Origin: Sphingopyxis sp. OAS728
GTDB taxonomy: Bacteria > Pseudomonadota > Alphaproteobacteria > Sphingomonadales > Sphingomonadaceae
Assembly: GCF_014873485.1 (NCBI RefSeq)
Contig: NZ_JADBDT010000001.1
Coordinates: 372,001-436,000 of the forward strand
Direction: 5' to 3'
Length of the DNA: 64,000 nt
This document shows, piece after piece, positions 44,596 to 52,420 of this stretch. Below the pieces are notes generated by a model. That model was not told where the DNA came from and made no database searches. It worked only from the letters and a program-made list of their open reading frames with translations. Position 1 is the stretch's first letter. Every line of letters starts with the position of its first letter. The translations under genes and the position numbers were made by a program.

Positions 44596-46181
44596 GTAGT
44601 GCTACCATCTCCCCTGCCACTGAGCGCCCGCTCGCCAGCCCGATGTTCCGCGCACTGTGGATCGCGACGATCGTTTCCAACGTCGGCACCTGGATGCACG
44701 ACGTCGGCGCGGGTTGGCTGATGACCTCGCTCTCGCCCGACCCGCTGATGGTCGCGCTGGTGCAGGCTGCGACGACCTTTCCGATGTTCGCTCTGGCACT
44801 CCCCGCCGGGGCGCTCGCCGACATCGTCGACCGCCGCCGCCTGCTGATCGGCGCGCAATTGTTCGGGCTAGTCGGCGCCGCCGGGCTCGCTGCGATCACG
44901 CTGTCGGGCTTCACGACGGCATGGGTGCTGCTCGTCTTCACCGCGCTGATCGCGGTCGGCGCCGCTTTCTCGGCGCCCGCATTTCAGGCAATCGTGCCCG
45001 AACTCGTCGGCAAGCAGGCACTGCAACAAGCCGTCGCGCTCAACTCGCTCGGCGTCAATATCGCCCGCGCAATCGGCCCCGCACTTGGCGGCGTCATCAT
45101 CGCCGCGTCCGGACCCGCCGCCGTCTTCGCGGTCAACGCGCTGTCAGTCGTCGGCGTCATCATCGTCCTGTTCCGCTGGCGCCGCGCGGCCCCCGACCGC
45201 CACCTGCCCGCCGAGCATATGGTCGGCGCGATGCGCGCGGGGCTGCGCTATGCGATGCGCGCGCCCGAACTGCAGGTCGTGCTGATCCGCTCGGTCGGCT
45301 TCTTCGTCTTTGCCAGCGGGCTTTGGGCGCTGCTGCCGATCATCGCGCGGCGTGACCTCGGGCTCGGACCTGCGGGCTACGGCGGTCTCCTGACCTTCAT
45401 GGGGCTCGGCGCGATCGGCGGCGCGATCCTGATGCCAAAGCTGCGCGGACGCATGGGAGCAAATACGATCACGCTCGCCGCCTCGGTCCTGCTCGCCGCG
45501 GCGATGGCGGCGCTGTCGCTGGTCGGCGGCTTCTGGACGGCATCGGCGGCGCTGTTCGTCGCGGGTCTCGCATGGATCGCGATGATGGCCTCGCTCAACG
45601 GCGGCGCGCAGGCGACCTCGCCCGGCTGGGTCAAGGCGCGCGCTCTCGCCATCTACCTGCTCGTCTTTCAGGGATCGATGGCGGGCGGATCGGCGCTCTG
45701 GGGATCGGTCGCGTCGAGCATCGGCGTGCCGTCGACGCTGCTCGTCGCGGCGACGCTGCTCGCGCTCGCCGGGCTGCTGCTTGCCTGGCGCTTCCCGCTC
45801 GACAAGGCGAGCACGCTCGACCTCGCCCCCTCGGCGCACTGGCCCGCCCCGATCGTCGACGGCGCGGTCGAGCATGACAGCGGGCCGGTGCTGGTGACGG
45901 TCGAATATCGCATCGACCCGGCACAGGTGCCCGCCTTCTTCGCCGAAATGCAGAAAATGCGCCGCATCCGTCGCCGCGACGGCGCGATCCACTGGGGCAT
46001 TTACGAGGATACCGCCCACCCCGGCACGGTGATCGAAAGCTTCACCGTCGAAAGCTGGCTCGAACATCTGCGCCAGCATGACCGTGTGACCAACGCCGAC
46101 CGCGTGCAGCAGGAAGCGCTGCGTGCCTTCCAGACCGGCGACACGCCACCGGTGGTGCGCCACTTCGTCTCGCGCCGTTGA
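44592..46181 (+). CDS. MFS exporter (EntS/MFS_3 type) with C-terminal ABM-like domain
   Basis: A 529-aa protein. Residues about 15-410 are an MFS transporter of the MFS_3 family (FRALWIATIVSNVGTWMHDV, then the helix A/B loop ADIVDRRRLL). Residues about 430-529 (VTVEYRIDPAQVPAFFAEMQ ... HWGIYED) have the ferredoxin-like pattern of antibiotic-biosynthesis-monooxygenase (ABM) domains. The layout is known in MFS_3 proteins and suggests a cytoplasmic binding domain for the exported compound. It is coupled by ATGA to DoxX and by TGATG to the porin gene. Confidence 0.86.
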   Translation: MSSATISPATERPLASPMFRALWIATIVSNVGTWMHDVGAGWLMTSLSPDPLMVALVQAATTFPMFALALPAGALADIVDRRRLLIGAQLFGLVGAAGLAAITLSGFTTAWVLLVFTALIAVGAAFSAPAFQAIVPELVGKQALQQAVALNSLGVNIARAIGPALGGVIIAASGPAAVFAVNALSVVGVIIVLFRWRRAAPDRHLPAEHMVGAMRAGLRYAMRAPELQVVLIRSVGFFVFASGLWALLPIIARRDLGLGPAGYGGLLTFMGLGAIGGAILMPKLRGRMGANTITLAASVLLAAAMAALSLVGGFWTASAALFVAGLAWIAMMASLNGGAQATSPGWVKARALAIYLLVFQGSMAGGSALWGSVASSIGVPSTLLVAATLLALAGLLLAWRFPLDKASTLDLAPSAHWPAPIVDGAVEHDSGPVLVTVEYRIDPAQVPAFFAEMQKMRRIRRRDGAIHWGIYEDTAHPGTVIESFTVESWLEHLRQHDRVTNADRVQQEALRAFQTGDTPPVVRHFVSRR

Positions 46182-47539
46182 TGCGCGCGCTCGCCCTCCT
46201 CGCGGCGCTGCTGCCCCTCGCAGCGTGGGCGCAGGTGGTCGAACAAACCAATCTTCGCTACGACGAAGATTGGTCGCTGCTGTCGGAGGCGCCGCACGAA
46301 GGATGGCGTCAGGCTAAGTATATCCCGCTGATACAGGACGGCTCGACCTATTTGACGTTGGGCGGCGAAGCACGGGTGCGGTTCGAGGGATTCGACGACA
46401 ATCTGTGGGGCGACCCGCCCGCCGCCGACGATGGCTATCTCTGGCTGCGTGTCATGCCGCACGCCGATCTTCACGCCGGCCCGGCGCGCGTCTTCGTGCA
46501 AGGGATCGCGGGCTACGCGCGCGGTGTCGGCGCTGGAAAGGGGCCGGTCGATGAAACCGGGATCGATCTGCTGCAGGGTTTTGCCGACGTCCGCGTTCCA
46601 TTCGGCAGCGACGGCGGCCTCACCGTGCGCGGCGGCCGCGCGCTCGTCGCGCTGGGGTCCGAACGGCTCGTCGGCATTCGCTACGGCCCGAACATTCCGC
46701 AAGCCTTCGACGGCGTCCGCGCCATCGTCGATTGCGGTCCGGTTCGTATCGACGCCTTCCACTTGCGGCCCATCGCGGTGGGCAGCGGCGACTTCGACGA
46801 CCGGACCTCGAAGACGCGGCTGCTGGACGGCGTCTACGCGACAGTCGCCCCCTCGAAAGACATCGGCATCGACGCATATTGGCTCGGCTCTGAAAATGAT
46901 CAGGCCCGTTTTGCCGGCCGCACCGGCCGCGAGACCCGCGACACCTTCGGCCTCCGCTTCTTCGGCAAGCGCGGCAGTCTCGGCTGGAACTGGGAAGCAA
47001 TGCTCCAGCGCGGGCATTTCGGCGGCGATCGCATTCGGGCATGGTCGATGGCGACCGAAACGGCATGGAGCATTGCTGACGCGCCGTTCAAACCGCGCCT
47101 GCGGTTTCGCGCCAATATCGCGAGCGGCGACCGCAACCCGTCGGACGGCCGGCTTGGCACTTTCAACGCACTCTTTCCGAAGGGCAAATATTTCGGCGAA
47201 CTCTCGCCGATCGGCCCGCGCAACATCGTCAATCTCCATCCCAGCGTCGATTTCGATTTCGGTAAGGGCGTGACGATCGAGCTGGTCGCGGCGCGTTTCT
47301 GGCGCGAAAGCCGCGGCGACGGCATTTATGACATTCCCGGCCAGTTGATCCGACGGGCGGGCGACAGCAGAGCGATGCATATCGGCGATCAGATCGAGAT
47401 TTCGGCGGGCTGGCAGGCAAGCGACCTGCTTTCCTTCACAGCCTCACTCTCGGCTTTTCGCCCAGGTTCCTATATACGTGACACCGGCACCGCGCGCACG
47501 ATCCGCATGATCGGCGCCGAGGCGATGCTGAAGCTCTAA
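46181..47539 (+). CDS. Alginate-export-family outer-membrane porin
   Basis: A 452-aa beta-barrel protein with a signal peptide (MRALALLAALLPLAAWAQ) and the family opening LRYDEDWSLL followed by GGEARVRFEGF. Aromatic-ended strands continue to MLKL at the C-terminus. Such porins carry anionic or small organic solutes across the outer membrane. Its ATG overlaps the MFS stop by one base. As last gene of the operon it supplies an outer-membrane channel for substrate uptake or product exit. Its end overlaps the convergent LysR gene by 4 bases. Confidence 0.85.
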   Translation: MRALALLAALLPLAAWAQVVEQTNLRYDEDWSLLSEAPHEGWRQAKYIPLIQDGSTYLTLGGEARVRFEGFDDNLWGDPPAADDGYLWLRVMPHADLHAGPARVFVQGIAGYARGVGAGKGPVDETGIDLLQGFADVRVPFGSDGGLTVRGGRALVALGSERLVGIRYGPNIPQAFDGVRAIVDCGPVRIDAFHLRPIAVGSGDFDDRTSKTRLLDGVYATVAPSKDIGIDAYWLGSENDQARFAGRTGRETRDTFGLRFFGKRGSLGWNWEAMLQRGHFGGDRIRAWSMATETAWSIADAPFKPRLRFRANIASGDRNPSDGRLGTFNALFPKGKYFGELSPIGPRNIVNLHPSVDFDFGKGVTIELVAARFWRESRGDGIYDIPGQLIRRAGDSRAMHIGDQIEISAGWQASDLLSFTASLSAFRPGSYIRDTGTARTIRMIGAEAMLKL

Positions 47540-48465
47540 AGGTCGATCATCCCGGCAACCTCGGCATCACGCTCGCCGAGTGCCACGAACTGTTCGAGCA
47601 GCCAGGACGCCGCCGGTCCCGGCGGCGTATCGCGGCGCCAGACGCCGGCAAAGCGGTAGGTGCCGCCCGGATGATCGGGCATCGCGAGCTGCACCAGCGT
47701 TCCCGCAACCAGATCGGCCTCGATCATCGGCAACGGCATATTGCCCCAGCCTATCCCCTCCCGCAGCAACGCATGTTTGGCGCCGAGATCGGCAAGTCGC
47801 CAGGTCTTGGGGCTCATCACCGAATAGTCGCGTCCCTCGGTGAAGCGCGAGCGATCGGTCAGGACGAGTTGGGTGTAGTCGCGGCCGGCTCCGGGCGGGA
47901 TGCGTTCCATCCGGCCGAGCGGATGGTCCGGGGCCGCCACCGGCACCATCGGGATCGATCCTGCGGCGACGCATTCGACGCCCTCGACGCCGGCCGCCAG
48001 CGGCCCCGACACGCCAAGGATTGCTTTGCGATCGAGTACCATGGCGGTGATCGCGCCCAGCGCCTCGACATGGAGCCGGAGCTGCACAGTCGGGAACTCG
48101 GCCGCAAAGGCACGCAGCACCTTGCCCAGCCGCTCGGACGGCAGCATCACATCGACCGCCAGATCGACCTCGGCCTCCAGCCCGTCGAGCATCCCCTTCA
48201 CCTTGGCGCGCAGCCCGTCGATGCCGACCGATATCGCGCGCGCTTCCGACAGGAGGGCGCGGCCCGCGATGGTGAGTTGCGGCTTGCGCGTCCCCTCGCG
48301 CTCAAAGAGCGTGAGGCCGAGCTGCACCTCGAGATTGGAAATGCCATAGCTGATCACCGAAACGGCACGATTGAGCTGGCGCCCGGCGGCCGCAAAACTG
48401 CCAGTGTCAACGATGGCAAGGAAGATACGCAGCTGGTCCAGCGTCGGCGTGCCCGGGTTGCTCAC
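47536..48465 (-). CDS. LysR-family transcriptional regulator of the pirin/hydrolase block
   Basis: A 309-aa LysR protein with a GTG start (MSNPGTPTLDQLRIFLAIVDTG; GAGGAAA upstream) and helix-turn-helix FAAAGRQLNRAVSVISYGISNLE, followed by a substrate-binding domain. Longer in-frame upstream sequence runs through the divergent promoter and is rejected. It lies between the seven-gene operon (convergent) and the pirin operon (divergent); both have the same 30-nt motif upstream. It is probably a direct regulator of both. Confidence 0.88.
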   Translation of the reverse strand: MSNPGTPTLDQLRIFLAIVDTGSFAAAGRQLNRAVSVISYGISNLEVQLGLTLFEREGTRKPQLTIAGRALLSEARAISVGIDGLRAKVKGMLDGLEAEVDLAVDVMLPSERLGKVLRAFAAEFPTVQLRLHVEALGAITAMVLDRKAILGVSGPLAAGVEGVECVAAGSIPMVPVAAPDHPLGRMERIPPGAGRDYTQLVLTDRSRFTEGRDYSVMSPKTWRLADLGAKHALLREGIGWGNMPLPMIEADLVAGTLVQLAMPDHPGGTYRFAGVWRRDTPPGPAASWLLEQFVALGERDAEVAGMIDL

Positions 48466-48477
48466 TTTTCCATTTCC

Positions 48478-48507
48478 TCGAACGTTTCGAAGCAATTTAT
48501 CCCACTG
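48478..48507 (+). promoter_or_regulatory. Second shared promoter motif (LysR-linked), copy 2
   Basis: This segment starts with the dyad TCGAA-CGT-TTCGA (48478-48490) and continues to CTG at 48507; 21 of 30 bases match 40297-40326. It lies 12 bases upstream of the LysR GTG and 70 bases upstream of the first pirin, so it can serve as autoregulatory and activating site. Confidence 0.5.
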
Positions 48508-48577
48508 AACCAAATGACCTGCAATCCCTAAATCCTCTTCAACGGCGGCCGACCCCGGTGCGCCACGGAGACTGAAA

Positions 48578-49276
48578 ATGATCGAACTTCGCCCTTTTGA
48601 TAGCCTCGGCGGCGCCAACCACGGCTGGCTCGACGCCAAGCATCACTTTTCCTTCGCCGGCTATCACGACCCCGCGCGCACCAACTGGGGCAATCTGCGC
48701 GTCTGGAACGACGACACGATCCAGCCGCAGACCGGCTTTCCGCCGCACCCGCACCGCGACATGGAAATCATCACCTATGTCCGCGAAGGCGCGATTACGC
48801 ATCAGGACAACCTCGGCAACAAGGGCCGCACCGAAGCGGGCGACGTGCAGGTGATGAGCGCGGGCACCGGCATCCGTCATTCGGAATATAATCTGGAGGA
48901 CGTCACGACGAAGATCTTCCAGATCTGGATCATCCCAACCCGCGACGGCGAAGCGCCACAGTGGGGCGCTAAGCCCTTCCCCAAGGGCGAACGGTCGGGC
49001 AAGTTCGTGACGCTCGCCTCGGGCTATGACAATGACAATGACGCGCTGCCGATCCGCACCGACGCGCGCGTCGTCGGCGCGACGCTTCTCGCGGGCGAGA
49101 CGGCGGAATATCCGCTGGGCAAGGACCGGAAGGCCTACCTCGTCCCGGCGAAGGGCGCGGTGCAGATCGAGGACGTCCGGGTGAACGCCCGCGACGGCGC
49201 GGCGATCAGCGATATGGACGTGCTGCGCGTGACCGCGATCGAGGACAGCGAAATCGTCCTCGTCGACGCCGCGTGA
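48578..49276 (+). CDS. Pirin-family protein (YhhW-like)
   Basis: A 232-aa bicupin. The N-terminal cupin has the metal ligands HPHRD (FPPHPHRDMEIITYV) and later H in GIRHSEYN. The opening segment HHFSFAGYHDPARTNWGNLR is typical of YhhW-type pirins, some with quercetinase activity. It is divergent from the LysR gene and first of three genes. It may act as an oxygenase or redox-sensing cupin. Confidence 0.88.
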   Translation: MIELRPFDSLGGANHGWLDAKHHFSFAGYHDPARTNWGNLRVWNDDTIQPQTGFPPHPHRDMEIITYVREGAITHQDNLGNKGRTEAGDVQVMSAGTGIRHSEYNLEDVTTKIFQIWIIPTRDGEAPQWGAKPFPKGERSGKFVTLASGYDNDNDALPIRTDARVVGATLLAGETAEYPLGKDRKAYLVPAKGAVQIEDVRVNARDGAAISDMDVLRVTAIEDSEIVLVDAA

Positions 49277-49329
49277 CGGCAGATCGGAGCGCCGCCGTCG
49301 CGGCGGCGCTCCGCCATGGGAGAAGAAGA

Positions 49330-50028
49330 ATGATCCAGTTCAGAGATCGCGGCGCCCGCGGGCGTCACCAAGGGGCTCAGATCGACGCCCGCCACAGCTT
49401 CTCCTTCGCCGACTATAACGACCCCAAGCATATGGGATTCCGTGCGCTCCGCGTGCTCAACGAAGACCGCGTCGTCCCCGGCGCCGGTTTGCCCGAACAT
49501 GGCCACGAAGATATGGAGATCGTGACGATCGTGCTGAGGGGCGCTGTCGAGCATCGCGACAATCTTGGCAATAGCGCCGTCATCCGCGCAGGCGAGGTCC
49601 AGCGGATGAGCGCCGGCACAGGCATCCGTCACAGCGAGCGCAATCCGAGCGCCGACGAACGCACCCATTTGCTCCAGATCTGGATCATCCCCGCCGAAAC
49701 CGGTGGTCCGCCGTCCTATGAGCAAAAATCGTTCGCCGACGACGGCGAGCGCAACCGCTGGATCATCGTCGCCAGCCGCGACGGCCGCGACGGATCGCTG
49801 ACGCTGCGGCAGGACGCGGCGATGGAGATCGCTCGTCTCGATGATGGCGCAACCCTCGCACGCACTCTCGACCCGGCTCGCGGCTATTGGGTCCAGGTCA
49901 TCGCGGGAATCGTGAGCCTGAACGGAACAGAAATGCGCGAGGGCGACGGCGCTGCGATCACTTCGGAAGACAAACTATTCGTCGAGGCGGAGACGGACGC
50001 CGAAGTACTGCTGGTCGACCTCCCCTGA
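49330..50028 (+). CDS. Second pirin-family protein
   Basis: A 232-aa bicupin paralogous to the preceding gene: RHSFSFADYNDPKHMGFRALR, ligands LPEHGHEDMEIVT, then GTGIRHSERNPS. The ATG at 49330 has GGGAGAAGAAG upstream; an in-frame GTG at 49273 overlaps the preceding stop but gives a non-homologous leader. Tandem pirins suggest distinct substrates or a heteromer. Confidence 0.87.
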   Translation: MIQFRDRGARGRHQGAQIDARHSFSFADYNDPKHMGFRALRVLNEDRVVPGAGLPEHGHEDMEIVTIVLRGAVEHRDNLGNSAVIRAGEVQRMSAGTGIRHSERNPSADERTHLLQIWIIPAETGGPPSYEQKSFADDGERNRWIIVASRDGRDGSLTLRQDAAMEIARLDDGATLARTLDPARGYWVQVIAGIVSLNGTEMREGDGAAITSEDKLFVEAETDAEVLLVDLP

Positions 50029-50073
50029 CCAGCGCAATGCGCCGACACCCGAAAACGAGCAAGGAGAATGACC

Positions 50074-50472
50074 ATGTCCTCGAGCATCGACCGCGCCGAT
50101 CAAGCCGCTCCAGTCGACTTCAACCGGCTTCTCCGCGCAAATCTCCAGCGCGTATTCAACGAGCGTAACGCCGACCTGCGGGCCGCTGCAATCGCAGAAC
50201 TCTATGTCGCAGACCCGATCATGTACGAGCCCGATGCTGTTATCGAGGGACGTGAGGCAATCTCGGCCGTCGCCGGCAAGCTGCTAGAACAGTTCGGTCC
50301 TGACTTCCGGTTTACGCCGGAAGCCGACGGCGTCGGCCAAAACGGCATAGCGGCACTGCGCTGGTATGCGGGCACCTCATCCATTCCGCATATGGTGACG
50401 GGAACGGATATGGCCGAGGTAGTCGATGGCAGAATAGCTCGCCTTTGGGTCCTGCTGAACCCAACCGGCTAA
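50074..50472 (+). CDS. SnoaL/NTF2-like small protein
   Basis: A 132-aa protein of the NTF2-like cone fold: RVFNERNADLRAAAIAELY, then YVADPIMYEPDAVIEGREAI, ending MAEVVDGRIARLWVLLNP. Such proteins can be isomerases, hydrolases or binding proteins. AAGGAG at 50061 favours the ATG at 50074 over 50068. The 16-base initiation region is identical to that at 36537-36552. It is last of the pirin operon. Confidence 0.8.
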   Translation: MSSSIDRADQAAPVDFNRLLRANLQRVFNERNADLRAAAIAELYVADPIMYEPDAVIEGREAISAVAGKLLEQFGPDFRFTPEADGVGQNGIAALRWYAGTSSIPHMVTGTDMAEVVDGRIARLWVLLNPTG

Positions 50473-50805
50473 TTCCTCACTCTGCCCGATGCTCCGCCGC
50501 CGTCGCGATCTGGCCGGTTGCGGACCGTCTGCTTTCAGGTCGGGACGACGAGAAAGCAGACGCCGAATTTGGCATGGGGCCCACCGCCGCTGAGCGCGAC
50601 ATGGCCCCAATCCTCTTCCCGGTTGGTTGATGGTTCAAACTACCAACCCCCAAGTCTCCGCAGGGTTTCGTCATGACGCCACCCCGCTGGTCAGATCGGG
50701 CCTCCCGATGGCCGCGACGATCTTTCCCCATGAACTTTAACGCGCTTTGCGGAGCGCGATTGGACAAGCCTCTTCCATTGAAACCAGGTCGAGCCGGCGC
50801 CGAGG
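50473..50805. other. Non-coding stretch after the pirin operon
   Basis: No supported gene. It contains the right copy of the 29-nt repeat with its hairpin (50511-50561) and otherwise unremarkable sequence leading into the decayed S41 peptidase. Confidence 0.6.
50511..50561 (+). repeat. 29-nt dispersed repeat with hairpin, right copy
   Basis: TGGCCGGTTGCGGACCGTC then TGCTTTCAGG (50511-50539) matches 34402-34430 at 27 of 29 bases. The arms GTCTGCTTTC (50527-50536) and GAAAGCAGAC (50552-50561) are perfectly complementary with a 15-base loop. It could act as a terminator-like structure for the pirin operon as well as a dispersed repeat. Confidence 0.65.
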
Positions 50806-51166
50806 TTAAGACCCGCCTTGATTACGAAACTGCTCGCGCGCCGCATTCAGAGCGGCGTCGAGCGCGGCATCGGCCGAAACCTCGATGTCGGGGAGCACGC
50901 CCGTACCTTCCCAGTCATCACCCGTTATGGGATTGATCGATCGCCCCCTCTGGCAAGGCGAGCATGAACCTGTCACCGACCGGCCTATCCTCATAAGGGT
51001 GCGCCCCTCCTCCCGTCCGCTCGCCCACCACAACCGCGCGTTTCATCGCTTGCAAGTCATAGGCAAACTGCTCGGCTGCCGAAAATGTGCGATTGGAAAC
51101 GAGGATGTAGAGCGGCTTGCTCCCCCCGAAATGACGCCCCGAGCCCATGCCGACGAAGATATCATG
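50806..51166 (-). pseudogene. Decayed S41 (tail-specific protease-like) peptidase, frameshifted 3' fragment
   Basis: Reading the minus strand from 51166, HDIFVGMGSGRHFGGSKP leads into PLYILVSNRTFSAAEQFAYD and VVVGERTGGGAHP, the S41 catalytic region (Ser in the FSAAE segment), and stops at about 50918. The continuation NPITGDDWEGTGVLPDIEV is in another frame and runs to 50806, so a frameshift lies near 50925-50945. The N-terminal two thirds expected of the family are missing. It is a remnant at the edge of the accessory block. Confidence 0.72.
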
Positions 51167-51263
51167 GCAGCGTCGTTCCGGCGGCGATGATGCGCGGGCT
51201 GCGTTTCGTGGTTCCCGAGCCCAGATGATTCAGCGGCTCAAGGCACGTCGCGGACAGGTAAGC

Positions 51264-52418
51264 TCAGCGTTCACCCATTGAATCGCCGAATGTCTTGGAT
51301 ATGGGCTTCAGCAAATATCCGAGCACCGTATTCTTGCCCGTCTTGATTTCGACGGTCGCGGTCATCCCGGGCTGGATCTCGATATTTTCTCGCGCCCTCG
51401 GTCGCAGCGATCGGGCGTCGGCGGTGACGTTAACGCGATAGAAAATCTGCTCGCCGGTTGGCTTCTGTTCGGTCAGCGTGTCGGGGCTGATATAAGTGAC
51501 GCGGCCCTCCGCCGAGCCATAAATCGAGGAATCATAGGCGTCGAATTTCACCGAAGCATTCTGGCCGACCCGCAAATAGGCGATATCCGTCGGCGACACC
51601 TTGGCTTCGATAATGAGTTTGTCCCCCGTCGGCACGATCTGCAAAACCTCGTCTCCCGGCCGCAGGACCGCCCCGATCGTCGTAAAGCGCACATTTTTGA
51701 CCACGCCGTCCGTGGGCGCGAAGAGGATTGCCGCATCCAACGCGGCTAGTCGCTGTTTCAACGTCTGTTCGGCGACAACCAGTTCTTCTTCGGTCCGGCT
51801 ATATTCGGCCTGGAGATCCTGAAGATATTTGTTCTGACGGTTTGCGATCTGTCCCTCGATATCCGCGACCGACCTTTGAAGCCGCATGATCTCGCTGCGA
51901 CTGACGTCGCCAAATTCGAGGAGCGGCATGTTCATTTCGAGCTCGCGGCGCGCAATGGCCTGCATGTTTCGCAAGGTGCCGATGTCCGCTGCCTGCGCCG
52001 TCCGCCTGCGGCTGTATAGCTGCCGTTGATTTGCCACGAATTCCGGAAATGACTGAACATCCTCGGTAAAGACCAGCGGACGATCGAACAGCTCCGCCTC
52101 GACCCGGCTCTTGATCGTCCGATAGCTCGCTACCTTTGCCCGCGATTCTTCCACCGCCGCCTGGATGCGGACGGGGTCGAGGACGACGAGCTTCTGTCCG
52201 CGCCGGACGCGATCGCCCTCGCGCACCAGGATTTCGCCGATCACGCCGCCATCGGCGCTCTGGATCAGCTGCACCCGCCCGGCGGGAATGACCTGCCCCG
52301 TCGCACGACTGACCTGATCGATCTCGGCCCATGCGGCCCAGATGATCAGTCCGGCGAGCGCGATGGCAGTCATGTTGATGACCATGCTCGATCGGCGAAA
52401 GACTCTGGGCAGCGCCAT
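51264..52418 (-). CDS. HlyD-family type I secretion adaptor
   Basis: A periplasmic adaptor (384 aa) linking the inner-membrane ABC exporter to TolC. One N-terminal membrane helix (MVINMTAIALAGLIIWAAWAEI) is followed by the lipoyl/barrel halves (GVIGEILVREGDRVRRGQKL), a long alpha-hairpin coiled coil (about 75-215) and the C-terminal beta-barrel (DKLIIEAKVSPTDIAYLRVG). It follows the ABC gene by 2 bases on the same strand. Confidence 0.92.
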   Translation of the reverse strand: MALPRVFRRSSMVINMTAIALAGLIIWAAWAEIDQVSRATGQVIPAGRVQLIQSADGGVIGEILVREGDRVRRGQKLVVLDPVRIQAAVEESRAKVASYRTIKSRVEAELFDRPLVFTEDVQSFPEFVANQRQLYSRRRTAQAADIGTLRNMQAIARRELEMNMPLLEFGDVSRSEIMRLQRSVADIEGQIANRQNKYLQDLQAEYSRTEEELVVAEQTLKQRLAALDAAILFAPTDGVVKNVRFTTIGAVLRPGDEVLQIVPTGDKLIIEAKVSPTDIAYLRVGQNASVKFDAYDSSIYGSAEGRVTYISPDTLTEQKPTGEQIFYRVNVTADARSLRPRARENIEIQPGMTATVEIKTGKNTVLGYLLKPISKTFGDSMGER

Positions 52419-52420
52419 TT

